From contig NC_015554.1 of NCBI RefSeq assembly GCF_000213655.1, positions 1,922,001 through 1,986,000 of the forward strand: a DNA stretch of 64,000 nt, written 5' to 3'. A program made the translations under genes and the position numbers. The stretch is from Alteromonas naphthalenivorans (GTDB lineage: Bacteria; Pseudomonadota; Gammaproteobacteria; Enterobacterales; Alteromonadaceae). Below, one piece after another: positions 34,971-43,362 of this stretch. Position 1 is the first letter of the stretch. Each line of letters opens with the position of its first letter. The notes under the pieces were generated by a model, which searched no databases, was not told the DNA's origin, and saw nothing but the letters and a program-made list of their open reading frames with translations.

Positions 34971-35733
34971 CTAACTTGAGTGATCGCCATCAGTCAAGGA
35001 ATTTAGTTTTTTTCGCATCGATTCGCCTTTTAATTCCAACTTTATTGCTCCGTGAACAAGCCGATCTAGGATCGCATCAGCATGTGTCGATTCTCCGATC
35101 ATTTCATACCAATTTTCTATCGGTAATTGGCTGGCAATTAAGGTCGATTTTGTGTCATATCTCGCATCAATTAATTCCAGTAAATCACTGCGTTGTTGAG
35201 CTGTTAATGGCTCTAATCCCCAATCATCTAGGATCAGTAAATTGGCAGAGCTAAGCTTGTGATCAGTTTCGATAACTACCATCGGCTTGCGCTAAGAACA
35301 TCTTTTCTAATAGCTCTTTAAGCCTAAAATAATAAACGCTACTCCCTTGTTGGCAGTGGTTTTGACCAAGCGCGCAAGCGAGGTAAGTTTTGCCACACCC
35401 CGTTGCGCCCGTGATCAAGATGTTTTGATGAAGGCGAAGCCATTCACCTTGTGCTAATGAACGGATCTGAGTTTTATCGAGTTGTCGTGCTGCGCCATAG
35501 TTTAGTTGAGCCAGTGTGCCGCCAACTCTGAACTTTGCTTGACGAGTTAAGCGATCAATTTTACGCTGGTCACGCTGTGTTATTTCATGCTCAAGCAATA
35601 AACTTAGCCGCTCTTCGAAACTTTGTTCTACGTATAGATTGGGTTGCTCATATTGCTGCAATAGTGCATCACGTATACCGCTTAGCTTTAAGTTACTTAA
35701 CTGGTTATTGACTTGTTGATTGATATTTTGCAT
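34971..35733 (-). pseudogene. istB: IstB-like ATPase of the IS21 element, frameshifted
   Basis: IstB is the AAA+ helper ATPase for IstA. The first part (MQNINQQVNNQLSNLKLSGI to FLAQADGSYRN) contains Walker A ILITGATGCGKTYLACALG. The second part begins with DHKLSSANLLILDDWGL, the Walker B region, in a shifted frame. Adding one base in the CGAAAC stretch near 35270 rejoins them with normal spacing between DGSY and LILDDWG. Programmed frameshifting is not known for istB, so I read it as a mutation. Confidence 0.85.
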
Positions 35734-35762
35734 AAGATTTCCTTTGGTTTGTTAGTTTTTGA

Positions 35763-37325
35763 TTAATGGTAATAGTTGTTGCCGCGGATATTTTTATGAT
35801 CAATATCTTGTAGTAAATCACCTTGAGCTTGTGGCAAGGGTTGCTTATCCAAGCCCTTTTCTAAAATGTTTTTTACTTGTTTTACGCGAGTAACACCTGT
35901 GGCTAATGCGCGATGACAGGCTGCTTCAAGACGTTGGTCAGTAAACTTCTTACCTAGGCTTAATAACCCCATACAAGCACGGTAGCTTTGTTCTGGATGC
36001 TTTTTAGCTTGCATCAATTGCATAACAAACTGCTCCGTTGAACCACCGAACTTAGCTGCCCAACGCTCGAACCGTTGTGGTGTCCATTGCTGCTGCTTTT
36101 GATGAGCTATTGGCATATGTAGATCAAGCGTAGTGTGTGCACCTTCTCGGTGTGATCTTGGATGAACGGCTACTTGAACACCCTGATGGTAAAGTGTCAC
36201 CAGTTGACCTGTGGCATGGGCTTCAAGCTTTTGTTTGATCAAGGTATGAGGTACTGAGTAGTAGTGTTTTTCAACTTCGACATGATAATCAATATGCACG
36301 CTTACTTGTTTGACTAAGGTGTAACTGTAAGCCTGTGTGGGTAGTGGTTTGAGAGCAGGTTTATCAATGGATTCAAACTGACTGAGCCTTGAACCAGGGT
36401 GCTTCTTCATTTTCCGCTGGTTTAAGTCGACAAGCAGTTTTTGTATCTTTAGGTTTAATTGGCGCAAGCTAAAGAAGCTTTCATTGCGAAGCCGTGCCAT
36501 TATCCAGCGTTCGACAATTTGCACACCCACTTCTGCTTTGGCTTTATCCTTGGGCTTATAAGGTCTAGCAGGCACAATGACCGTATTGTAGTGTGTCGCC
36601 AATTGTTGGTAGGTTGGATTTAAATCAGGCTCATATCGACAAGGTTTAGTTACCGCACTTTTTAAGTTGTCAGGGATTACCAGCTCTGGCACACCACCAA
36701 GAAACTCAAAACAACGAGCATGACTCATCACCCAATCTTCTAGCTTTTGGCTATACGTTGCCTCCGCATACGTATAATTAGATGCGCCCATAACTGCGAC
36801 AAACACTTGAGCTGTACGGTATTCACCTGTACTAGCATCAACAATATTCATAGTTGGGCCGCAGTAATCAACAAACAGTTTTTCACCTGCTTTATGGTTT
36901 TGTCGCATGGACGGTTTTTGACATTTAAGCCATGCCTTGTACTGTCGGCAGAAGTGGGTGTAACTGTAAAATCCTTCCTCGTGTCGCTCTTTGTATTCTT
37001 GCCAAAGCAGCAATAGCGTCATGGTTTTGGGTCGCAGCTCCTGCTGAACTAACAACCAGTCAGGAATACTAAAGCCTTTTAGTCGGGGCTTTGTTTTGAA
37101 GAATGCTCGTTGCAGAGAATGATCATCCCATTTTTCATCAAGTGGCCAGCAAGTGATACCTAACTCTGCTGATTTACAGGCATATTTAGAAACAATTGAA
37201 GGTGAAATAGATAAGCTGTTTGCTATCTTTCGATGACTGAGTTTACAGTCGTATTTTAGTCTTAAAATCTCTTTAAGTTTACGCATTGAAATAGGTGCCG
37301 TTGGCATGGTTATTCTCATCATCAA
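35763..37325 (-). CDS. istA: IstA transposase of the IS21 element
   Basis: 520 residues. N-terminal helix-turn-helix (LKEILRLKYDCKLSHRKIAN, SLSISPSIVSKYA) and a DDE core with GEKLFVDYCGPTMNIVD, GGVPELVIPDNLKSAV and KDKAKAEVGVQIVERW carrying the three acidic residues. It appears intact, although its partner istB is broken. Confidence 0.92.
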   Translation of the reverse strand: MMMRITMPTAPISMRKLKEILRLKYDCKLSHRKIANSLSISPSIVSKYACKSAELGITCWPLDEKWDDHSLQRAFFKTKPRLKGFSIPDWLLVQQELRPKTMTLLLLWQEYKERHEEGFYSYTHFCRQYKAWLKCQKPSMRQNHKAGEKLFVDYCGPTMNIVDASTGEYRTAQVFVAVMGASNYTYAEATYSQKLEDWVMSHARCFEFLGGVPELVIPDNLKSAVTKPCRYEPDLNPTYQQLATHYNTVIVPARPYKPKDKAKAEVGVQIVERWIMARLRNESFFSLRQLNLKIQKLLVDLNQRKMKKHPGSRLSQFESIDKPALKPLPTQAYSYTLVKQVSVHIDYHVEVEKHYYSVPHTLIKQKLEAHATGQLVTLYHQGVQVAVHPRSHREGAHTTLDLHMPIAHQKQQQWTPQRFERWAAKFGGSTEQFVMQLMQAKKHPEQSYRACMGLLSLGKKFTDQRLEAACHRALATGVTRVKQVKNILEKGLDKQPLPQAQGDLLQDIDHKNIRGNNYYH

Positions 37326-38281
37326 AAATGAAAAGGATAACGGTTAAAAACACCTACTGGATAGACAAAAATGAGTATAAATTGAACGATACCATTCAAG
37401 CCGATCACTCAATACCATTTTGACCAAAAAGTGATCTGCATCGATGGTATTGAGTGATCGCGATGGATAGTATTAGGTGATCGGCTTAGATGGTATTAGG
37501 TGATCGCGATGCATGAGAATATGCACAAGCCCATAAAAAGTGGGTGCTTGAATTAGCGCAACGATTACGTAACTCAGGTATTGATGCAATTCTAGATCAA
37601 TTTCGCGTTGGTTTAGGTGATGACTTAGGTGGTTTCATGGAAAAAAGTGTCGCTGAGTCAGATCGCATCATTATGGTTTGTACCGACACATACGTTAATA
37701 AAGCCAACGATGGCTTAGGTGGCGTTGGTTATGAAAAAATGATTATGACTGCTGAATATATGAATCAAATTGATTCAAAAAAGGTAATCCCTTTGATTCG
37801 TCAAAATGGAACTCACACTGTTCCTACTTTTTTAAAAAGTCGTCTACACATCAATTTTTCTCGTGAAGATGAATTCGAGCTACAGTTTGATAATCTTCTA
37901 CGTGAAATTCATGAAGCACCACTATTCAAGGAGCCGCCAGTAGGCAATAACCCATTTGAATCGGTAATTGAAAAGCCTGCAGAGAGTGTTACAGATAAAA
38001 AGACAGAATTATTAAAGGTTTGGGTTGAAAGCTACAATAGAGGTAGTGGCTTTTACACATTGGATGATGTCCAACATGAACTTGGTTGCTCAAGAATTTT
38101 TGCTGAGGTTTATATTAATGAGTTAATGTCAGATGATTTTATAATTAAACAAGAAACCTTTGACGGTGTTGGTCTTCTAAGAGGTTTTGCATTGACAAAA
38201 AAAACAAAGCTATATGCTATTGAACAAGGTTGGGTGACTGAGTAAATTTCGCGTAAGTCCTAACTTCAAGATACCCTATTC

Positions 38282-38382
38282 GCCTAACGCCCCGCATTAA
38301 GCGGAAAATTATAGTTGGCTAAAATGTTTGAGGAACGAAAAACGGCCAACTGTAAATATTCCGTTTAAATGCCTTGTTAAGT
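38282..38382 (-). repeat. attC site 15 (101 bases)
   Basis: R boxes GCCTAAC and GTTAAGT, inner arms AGTTGGCT / GGCCAACT (TTGGCT type). It separates the SEFIR cassette from the DUF2806 cassette. Confidence 0.88.
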
Positions 38383-39231
38383 AGTCGGGTTGACTTCAAT
38401 GCCTTGTTTTTTAAACTGCTCTTTACAGTAGTCTATAAATTTCTCATTTTTAGCTGCATTGCAAATAGTTACCAACTCCTTTCCTGCTTGAGTATATAAG
38501 GCTTGGCCAATTCCAAATTTGTTATTTTCATCTTCTGGAAACTTTAGAAGAGTTTTCTGACCAAAGTAAAATACAATACCTTTCTTACTTACACCTTGTT
38601 TTGCATAGCCTGATACTGATTCAAATGAAATTAAGCCAATGGCATCAAGATGTTTTAAATCAGAAAAAGTAATACCCGCAGAAGAATAAACCTCATCCGT
38701 AACATCAAATATCAATGGTGTAGGTTCACCGACCATCCAAGTAAACTGACAAAATCGAGTAAACAAATCAGCGTCTTTACGATCCATCGATGCAACTAAA
38801 TCCACAGTTCTTTTAGAGTATTTTCCAGGCTTGGTCGCTTCACCACTTAGCAAGTTTGACCATAGAGATTGCATTTGATCATTAGATATTTTGTCGCACT
38901 TATCAAAAAAGTGTGTAAGCCAGTCATCTTCAATATCTTCAGGTTTAGCATTAGGTGGTAAATTAACAGCAGCTTGAGCAGTGATTTTTTCAATATTTTC
39001 TTGCTTCTTGCTTTCTTGTTTTACATGTCGCTCGATTGCTCTTTGTTCTATATCACTTAGTTCTATTCCTGCTAGTGCCTTAATTTTTTCAGCTTCAGCT
39101 TCCGCATGTGCTTTTTTTATTACCCTTCGAGGTTCATAAAGTACGCCTACTGCATTTGAAATCTTCTCAATGAGTACAGTTGCGGGTTTTGCTAAATCAC
39201 CCAAATTAATAATTGAGCTTCCATCTGCCAT
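38377..39231 (-). CDS. DUF2806 domain protein
   Basis: 284 residues. The central part NDQMQSLWSNLLSGEATKPG with YSKRTVDLVASMDRKDADLF is characteristic of DUF2806-type proteins. The N-terminal third is helical and charged (VIKKAHAEAEAEKIKALAGI). Proteins of this type appear in accessory and defence-rich DNA, but their function is unknown. It is a single-gene cassette; on the 5' side it adjoins a truncated IS1111-type copy in place of an attC. Confidence 0.75.
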   Translation of the reverse strand: MADGSSIINLGDLAKPATVLIEKISNAVGVLYEPRRVIKKAHAEAEAEKIKALAGIELSDIEQRAIERHVKQESKKQENIEKITAQAAVNLPPNAKPEDIEDDWLTHFFDKCDKISNDQMQSLWSNLLSGEATKPGKYSKRTVDLVASMDRKDADLFTRFCQFTWMVGEPTPLIFDVTDEVYSSAGITFSDLKHLDAIGLISFESVSGYAKQGVSKKGIVFYFGQKTLLKFPEDENNKFGIGQALYTQAGKELVTICNAAKNEKFIDYCKEQFKKQGIEVNPTT

Positions 39232-39250
39232 GATTTCTCCCTAGGTAACT

Positions 39251-39554
39251 TAGACACAATGACTCCCTGAGAAATGCTAGCCTCCGCATTTTCGTGGGTT
39301 AACTTTTCAGCCAGAGCCATAATTAGTTTGTCCAATACTAAATCAATTTGGAGGATAGCATGAACAAACATAGCATGATTTTTATCGGATTGGATACGTA
39401 TAAAGAGTTTCACGAGGTTGCCTATTGTTAAGAGCAGCGTGGAGCAAGTGCGGTGCACTATGGCCGCATTCCTTCTTCAAAAGTCAGTGTCAAAAAGCTT
39501 ATCCGTCAGTTTGAATCGAAATATCCGAGCGCGGCAATTCATGTGGTGTATGAA
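39251..39554 (+). mobile_element. Truncated IS1111-type element (left end only)
   Basis: Matches the first 300 or so bases of the element at 18473, including the leader and the transposase start (MNKHSMIFIGLDT). Codon 23 (GAA in the intact copy) is replaced by TAA, and the copy ends where a MITE-like end begins at 39555. It is non-functional. Confidence 0.92.
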
Positions 39555-39622
39555 CTAAACATGACAGGCATAATTCGCTCTGTCCCAGCTAGCCTGCGAG
39601 CGACTTAATGTGATTGTTAAGT
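39555..39622. repeat. MITE-like end fused to a half attC
   Basis: CTAAACATGACAGGCATAAT is the left end of the MITE-like family. It is followed by about 45 bases of an attC right half with R' box GTTAAGT (39616-39622). No partner end or R'' box was seen, so this is a recombination scar. Confidence 0.65.
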
Positions 39623-40294
39623 GTTGCCCCTCTGAGGAACCCGCTCTTTTAGCTTTTCGGCTTTTTTCGAATGAACATAGATCGTTTCAACTAAACTTTC
39701 TGTTATTTCAATTACCGTTATTACATCTTCAGAACTGGGTTCATAGCCTCTATGAATGGCAGCATGACCTGCTTCCAAAATAGGCTCGATGATAGTTCTC
39801 TGTTTATCAGATAGGTAACCAGCTTTTTGAAAAGCTTCTAGGTTTTTCTTGAAACTTCCATTGTCTGTTACTTCTAAGATCATCATATGTTCAATTAACG
39901 CGCGAATACCCATAGCTGCCAGTCTGCGAGAATCATTATGTAGCGCTGAATATATTTCCTTAATAAGGCCTCGAACAAAGCGCATTTCATTATTGGGAAG
40001 AAGACCGCCAATTTCTGAAAGCCATTTGGGTTCTGCCCGAGAAATTGCAGGAGGGTAGTAGCTAATTTCAATAATTGGTCTGCCATATTCATCGCATATC
40101 TCAGAGAACCAACTTGAATGCATAAGTTTTACACTATCGCAGCCGCAACATTTGACCATATTAAATGTTTCGCTTCCATGTATTGTGTAGTGCTCAATCT
40201 CCTCATCCCAAGGTTGATCTTCCTTGTGTAACAATAGGTGGTTCGTTTCTCCAAGGCACTTGTTGCATTGTGCTTTTAATTTAATTTCTTCCAT
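39617..40294 (-). CDS. DUF4145 domain protein
   Basis: 225 residues. The N-terminus has a possible zinc ribbon (KAQCNKCLGETNHLLLH with VKCCGCDSVKL). The C-terminal helical domain carries LAAMGIRALIEHMMI and EAGHAAIHRGYEPSSEDV, the signature of DUF4145. The domain is frequent next to restriction and other defence genes, but its activity is unknown. Single-gene cassette. Confidence 0.85.
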   Translation of the reverse strand: MEEIKLKAQCNKCLGETNHLLLHKEDQPWDEEIEHYTIHGSETFNMVKCCGCDSVKLMHSSWFSEICDEYGRPIIEISYYPPAISRAEPKWLSEIGGLLPNNEMRFVRGLIKEIYSALHNDSRRLAAMGIRALIEHMMILEVTDNGSFKKNLEAFQKAGYLSDKQRTIIEPILEAGHAAIHRGYEPSSEDVITVIEITESLVETIYVHSKKAEKLKERVPQRGNT

Positions 40295-40308
40295 AAACTT
40301 CCAAAAAC

Positions 40309-40395
40309 ACTTAACGCTCGCATAATCGGCGAGCCGAAGGCGAGTCCGGTGGAAGCCACGCAGTGGCTGAAACGAAATTCATGCGCTTGTTATAC
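40309..40395 (-). repeat. attC site 16 (87 bases)
   Basis: R boxes ACTTAAC and GTTATAC, inner stem CCACGCAGTGG. Marks the 3' end of the qat cassette. Confidence 0.8.
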
Positions 40396-40431
40396 GGCAC
40401 TTTGAAAGTAAACCTACCGCCATTGCTGATT

Positions 40432-41169
40432 TTATGCATTCTTGTTTGAAAGCAAGTTTTTCAAAGTTAATTTTAGATCATCTTGTACTTGGTCAATTGT
40501 TTCCCCCCACAACTCCGAGAGAAACTCAATTACAAGTACTACATCTGATGGTAAAGCTGGCTTTCCGTCCGTTTTTGCAAATGGTCCGTCAGTCTCTAAT
40601 AAGACTCTATTTTTTGGCAACCATGAAATAACTTTCCTTGCTCTAGCTGAATTAATCATTGCTGGACCAACCGAGAAGTAGCATCCAAGTCCCGCTGCAC
40701 GGTTAACTTGTTTTTTTGTTGCTAAAAGCCAGTGTAAAATTGAAGTTCCACAATTTGGATACTTCCTTAACAACGCTAAAACTTCATCAACCGCATTGAG
40801 GCTGTGAATAGTTAGAATTTTATCGTCAAATTCACAACATTTACTCAAAATATGTTCAAACACTAACTTTTGAATTTCAATGTGTTCTGCATAGCCTCTA
40901 GAACCGTCTAGCCCAACTTCACCAATATATCGTGTAACACCACACAGAGAATCAAATAAAGAGAGCTCATTAACCCTTTGATGGGCTAACTGAGGATGCA
41001 ACCCTAATGCTGTCCTACAGTTAGAGAGATTTTTTGTAAGATGGGCAGTGCCATTGAACGCAGAGGGCACTGTTGTTACAGAAAGCACGTAATAACCAGA
41101 ATTTTCAATGTCACTCAGAATTTCGCTATGATCAGGATATAGATCAACATGACAATGCAAATCCATCAT
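40432..41169 (-). CDS. qatD: QatD, TatD-like nuclease of the Qat defence system
   Basis: 245 residues of the TatD metal-dependent hydrolase family. The metal ligands are visible: MDLHCHVD (HxH), IGEVGLDGS (Glu), the histidines of LTIHSLNA and SILHWLL, and the Asp in VLLETDGPF. It is the fourth gene of a qatABCD operon and overlaps qatC at TAATG. QatD is thought to act as a nuclease in anti-phage defence. A start one codon later (second Met) is equally possible. Confidence 0.92.
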   Translation of the reverse strand: MMDLHCHVDLYPDHSEILSDIENSGYYVLSVTTVPSAFNGTAHLTKNLSNCRTALGLHPQLAHQRVNELSLFDSLCGVTRYIGEVGLDGSRGYAEHIEIQKLVFEHILSKCCEFDDKILTIHSLNAVDEVLALLRKYPNCGTSILHWLLATKKQVNRAAGLGCYFSVGPAMINSARARKVISWLPKNRVLLETDGPFAKTDGKPALPSDVVLVIEFLSELWGETIDQVQDDLKLTLKNLLSNKNA

Positions 41170-42518
41170 TACACTCTTTCCGCCTTGAGAAAAGTTTCTA
41201 CTTCTTTCAATCCACGTTTGATTGTAGATTCAAGCTTTTTCCTCGTGACATCATCGTCAGGTAATGATCCACTTTGTCTAATCCATCCCTTATAATCTTT
41301 GGTATCTTTAAGCCTGATGATTGCCGTCTGCACCGCGTGTAGATCATCCCTAGTCTCTTTCTCTTTATGGACAAATTTTAGATTTTGACTGGCGTATGGT
41401 GCATCTTCCGTGAACCTCGCATGATGAACCGAAGACCTTCTTATTAAGCAAGGAACGCAGTGACCGCATTGCATATGCTTTCGGTGCCAATGACTACAGG
41501 ACACGCTTAACGGTACTGCTTTGACAATTGCCGCTTGGTCAACACATTTTGCTAACATTTCACCTTTAGTTTTGAATTGGTATGGGTTTACAAATTTCAC
41601 ACGGAAACCTGCGTCTTTTAAGAGTTCTTCAAGACGACTCAAAAAATACGGATGAGTAGTACGTGTGCTGTGACTACCAATTCTTCGTCTTGTGAGTGGG
41701 GGATTGATAGAAATATACCCATTCTCCGGTACAATAATTGTTGAAATACTACTATCATTATTAGCGTTTCTAAGAGCTGATATACCCAATACAGCCATAG
41801 CCAAAAAGTTAAAACTTCTCCCACGCATCGTGACATCAGTTTTACCTTTCAACCGTGATATTAAACTAGGCGAAATACTATAAGAAAGCTCGCCATAGTG
41901 AGATTTTAAAAGCTTCTTTATATTCTCTTGCTTAACACCATCGCCACGGTAAGCATGGCTTAGCAGCAGAGGCTTATATTTGGATTTACCGTTAAGTGTG
42001 TCTATTGCACCAACTGCACTATCTAATCCACCAGAGAAAAGACAAACTGAGTTTAGTCCTCTAAGGCTATCTAGCCTTGCTTTGGATTTATTGCTCACTA
42101 TAGGTTTTGGCATTTGAAGCGATGTTTTAGTGAACGTAAATTTCCACTGATCGCCAGTCAAGAAGTTCAAAATAGAGCTCAATCGGTCCGACAACATATT
42201 CCACAAGTTTTCGGCAATTACCGGGATATGTAGATGCATTACCCGTGACCACGCATCAGCCGCATCATCTCTACGCTCAAATGTATCAGCAGCGGTGACT
42301 GCACTGGCTATTGTTATCAAATCTATGGCATCTGCATCGACACTAATGCCAAGTTCACGTACTCGTTTTAGTAAGCTGCCGGAAGCTCGGCTGTGCTTGG
42401 TATTATCATGAGGATGCGTGTTAAAGAGCTGAACGGGGTGACAATTCTCCGAGTACGCAGGGAGCAGAGAAGGATCATTATTAAAATAGAAATTAATCAT
42501 TGAAAGACTCCCATTCAT
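41169..42518 (-). CDS. qatC: QatC, QueC-like protein of the Qat defence system
   Basis: 449 residues with a PP-loop ATPase domain related to the 7-cyano-7-deazaguanine synthase QueC: VCLFSGGLDSAVGAID (SGGLDS motif) and a zinc-binding cluster in VSCSHWHRKHMQCGHCVPCL. In Qat and related systems such enzymes modify a partner protein, but the target here is unknown. It overlaps qatB; either the first Met or the seventh (MINFYFNND) could be the start. Confidence 0.92.
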   Translation of the reverse strand: MNGSLSMINFYFNNDPSLLPAYSENCHPVQLFNTHPHDNTKHSRASGSLLKRVRELGISVDADAIDLITIASAVTAADTFERRDDAADAWSRVMHLHIPVIAENLWNMLSDRLSSILNFLTGDQWKFTFTKTSLQMPKPIVSNKSKARLDSLRGLNSVCLFSGGLDSAVGAIDTLNGKSKYKPLLLSHAYRGDGVKQENIKKLLKSHYGELSYSISPSLISRLKGKTDVTMRGRSFNFLAMAVLGISALRNANNDSSISTIIVPENGYISINPPLTRRRIGSHSTRTTHPYFLSRLEELLKDAGFRVKFVNPYQFKTKGEMLAKCVDQAAIVKAVPLSVSCSHWHRKHMQCGHCVPCLIRRSSVHHARFTEDAPYASQNLKFVHKEKETRDDLHAVQTAIIRLKDTKDYKGWIRQSGSLPDDDVTRKKLESTIKRGLKEVETFLKAERV

Positions 42519-43362
42519 CTACAGTCTGAGATATAGCGTCGATTTGTATCCTAGTGATATTGTCTTGAGATATATCCCCTCCATTGCCCCTCGTCACTTT
42601 TTCTACTTTAGATTGAGTTATCACTTTTATTAAATCCCTTAACTCTTCTTCCATTCTGTGATGTTTACTTGGGTGTTCGGCATGAAACCAAGCTTTCCCC
42701 ATACCATTTACTACATCTTGAAAAATAAGATCTGTTAAGTAGCAAGAGATAGCTTCTTGCACGACTTCATCCGTAAACATTGACTCATCAAATGTGTCTT
42801 CCTCTGGCAATACTTCCGCTAGGGCAAAATCTAGTGCTAAACGTACAGAATCTGCATCACCATTTTCAGGTGTTAGATGCTCGCTTATGCGATCTATCGC
42901 TTGGTCTGTAGATAGTCCGTTAAGGTCAGATAGAGAAAGAGTTTTATCATTAACTCTAACGCTATCACCTTGCATTATTCCTAATAAGCCGGAACCTGCA
43001 GTGATACCGCTTGCTAATCTGCGGCTTGTTCCAGAACCCCCACCTGAGCTTCTCGAGTATTTCTTAAGAGAACCTCTTAAATTAGCCCTATCGCCATCTG
43101 ATTTTGCATAATCTCCAAATGCTCTTCTTGCTCCTGTCAGGCGGTTTGGTGATGGAATATTTGGAACTGGTCCCGGAATCTGTTCTTGTACCGTTCCATT
43201 ATCGATTTCCTGCGATGGCTCTTTACCATTATCACCATCTGGCTCTTGTTGAGCATCTCCTCCTTCGCCAACACCCACTTCAACAGGATCGCCTTGCTCT
43301 GCCCATGGAGGCAAAAGTGGGCTCCTATTATTCGGTCCAGTACTTGATGCTGAAGTTCCCAT
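42493..43362 (-). CDS. qatB: QatB of the Qat defence system
   Basis: 289 residues. A Pro/Gly-rich, acidic, probably disordered N-terminus (about residues 1-70, starting MGTSASSTGPNNRSPLLPPW) precedes a helical domain with GSGTSRRLASGITAGSGLLG. It has no recognised enzyme motif, and its identity rests mostly on gene order between the KAP ATPase and the QueC-like gene plus the general look of the N-terminus. The start overlaps the qatA stop (TAATG). Confidence 0.85.
   Translation of the reverse strand: MGTSASSTGPNNRSPLLPPWAEQGDPVEVGVGEGGDAQQEPDGDNGKEPSQEIDNGTVQEQIPGPVPNIPSPNRLTGARRAFGDYAKSDGDRANLRGSLKKYSRSSGGGSGTSRRLASGITAGSGLLGIMQGDSVRVNDKTLSLSDLNGLSTDQAIDRISEHLTPENGDADSVRLALDFALAEVLPEEDTFDESMFTDEVVQEAISCYLTDLIFQDVVNGMGKAWFHAEHPSKHHRMEEELRDLIKVITQSKVEKVTRGNGGDISQDNITRIQIDAISQTVDEWESFND

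Larger units (their letters stand above)
34892..37525 (-). mobile_element. IS21-family insertion sequence (2634 bases)
   Basis: Ends are TG...CA (TGCGTAATACCATGAAGCCG on the left, complement TGCATATTCTCATGCATCGC on the right), with several internal copies of GCCGATCAC-type repeats near both ends, as in IS21 elements. It encodes istA and istB on the minus strand. The flanking CAAGC duplication defines the insertion exactly. The frameshift in istB suggests this copy cannot transpose on its own. Confidence 0.93.
34839..38245 (+). pseudogene. bSEFIR defence protein gene interrupted by an IS21-family element
   Basis: The 5' part (MTITVPKVFVSYSHDDQA) and the 3' part (HKKWVLELAQRLRNSGIDAI and onwards, 37531-38245) are one gene split by the insertion. 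The 5-bp sequence CAAGC is duplicated on both sides (34887-34891 and 37526-37530). Removing the element and one copy restores an uninterrupted frame of about 256 residues. The SEFIR/TIR-like signature is FVSYSHDD plus LRNSGIDAILDQFRVGLGDD and SDRIIMVCTDTYV. bSEFIR proteins act in anti-phage defence. The gene faces plus, opposite to most cassettes, and so needs its own promoter. Confidence 0.9.
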
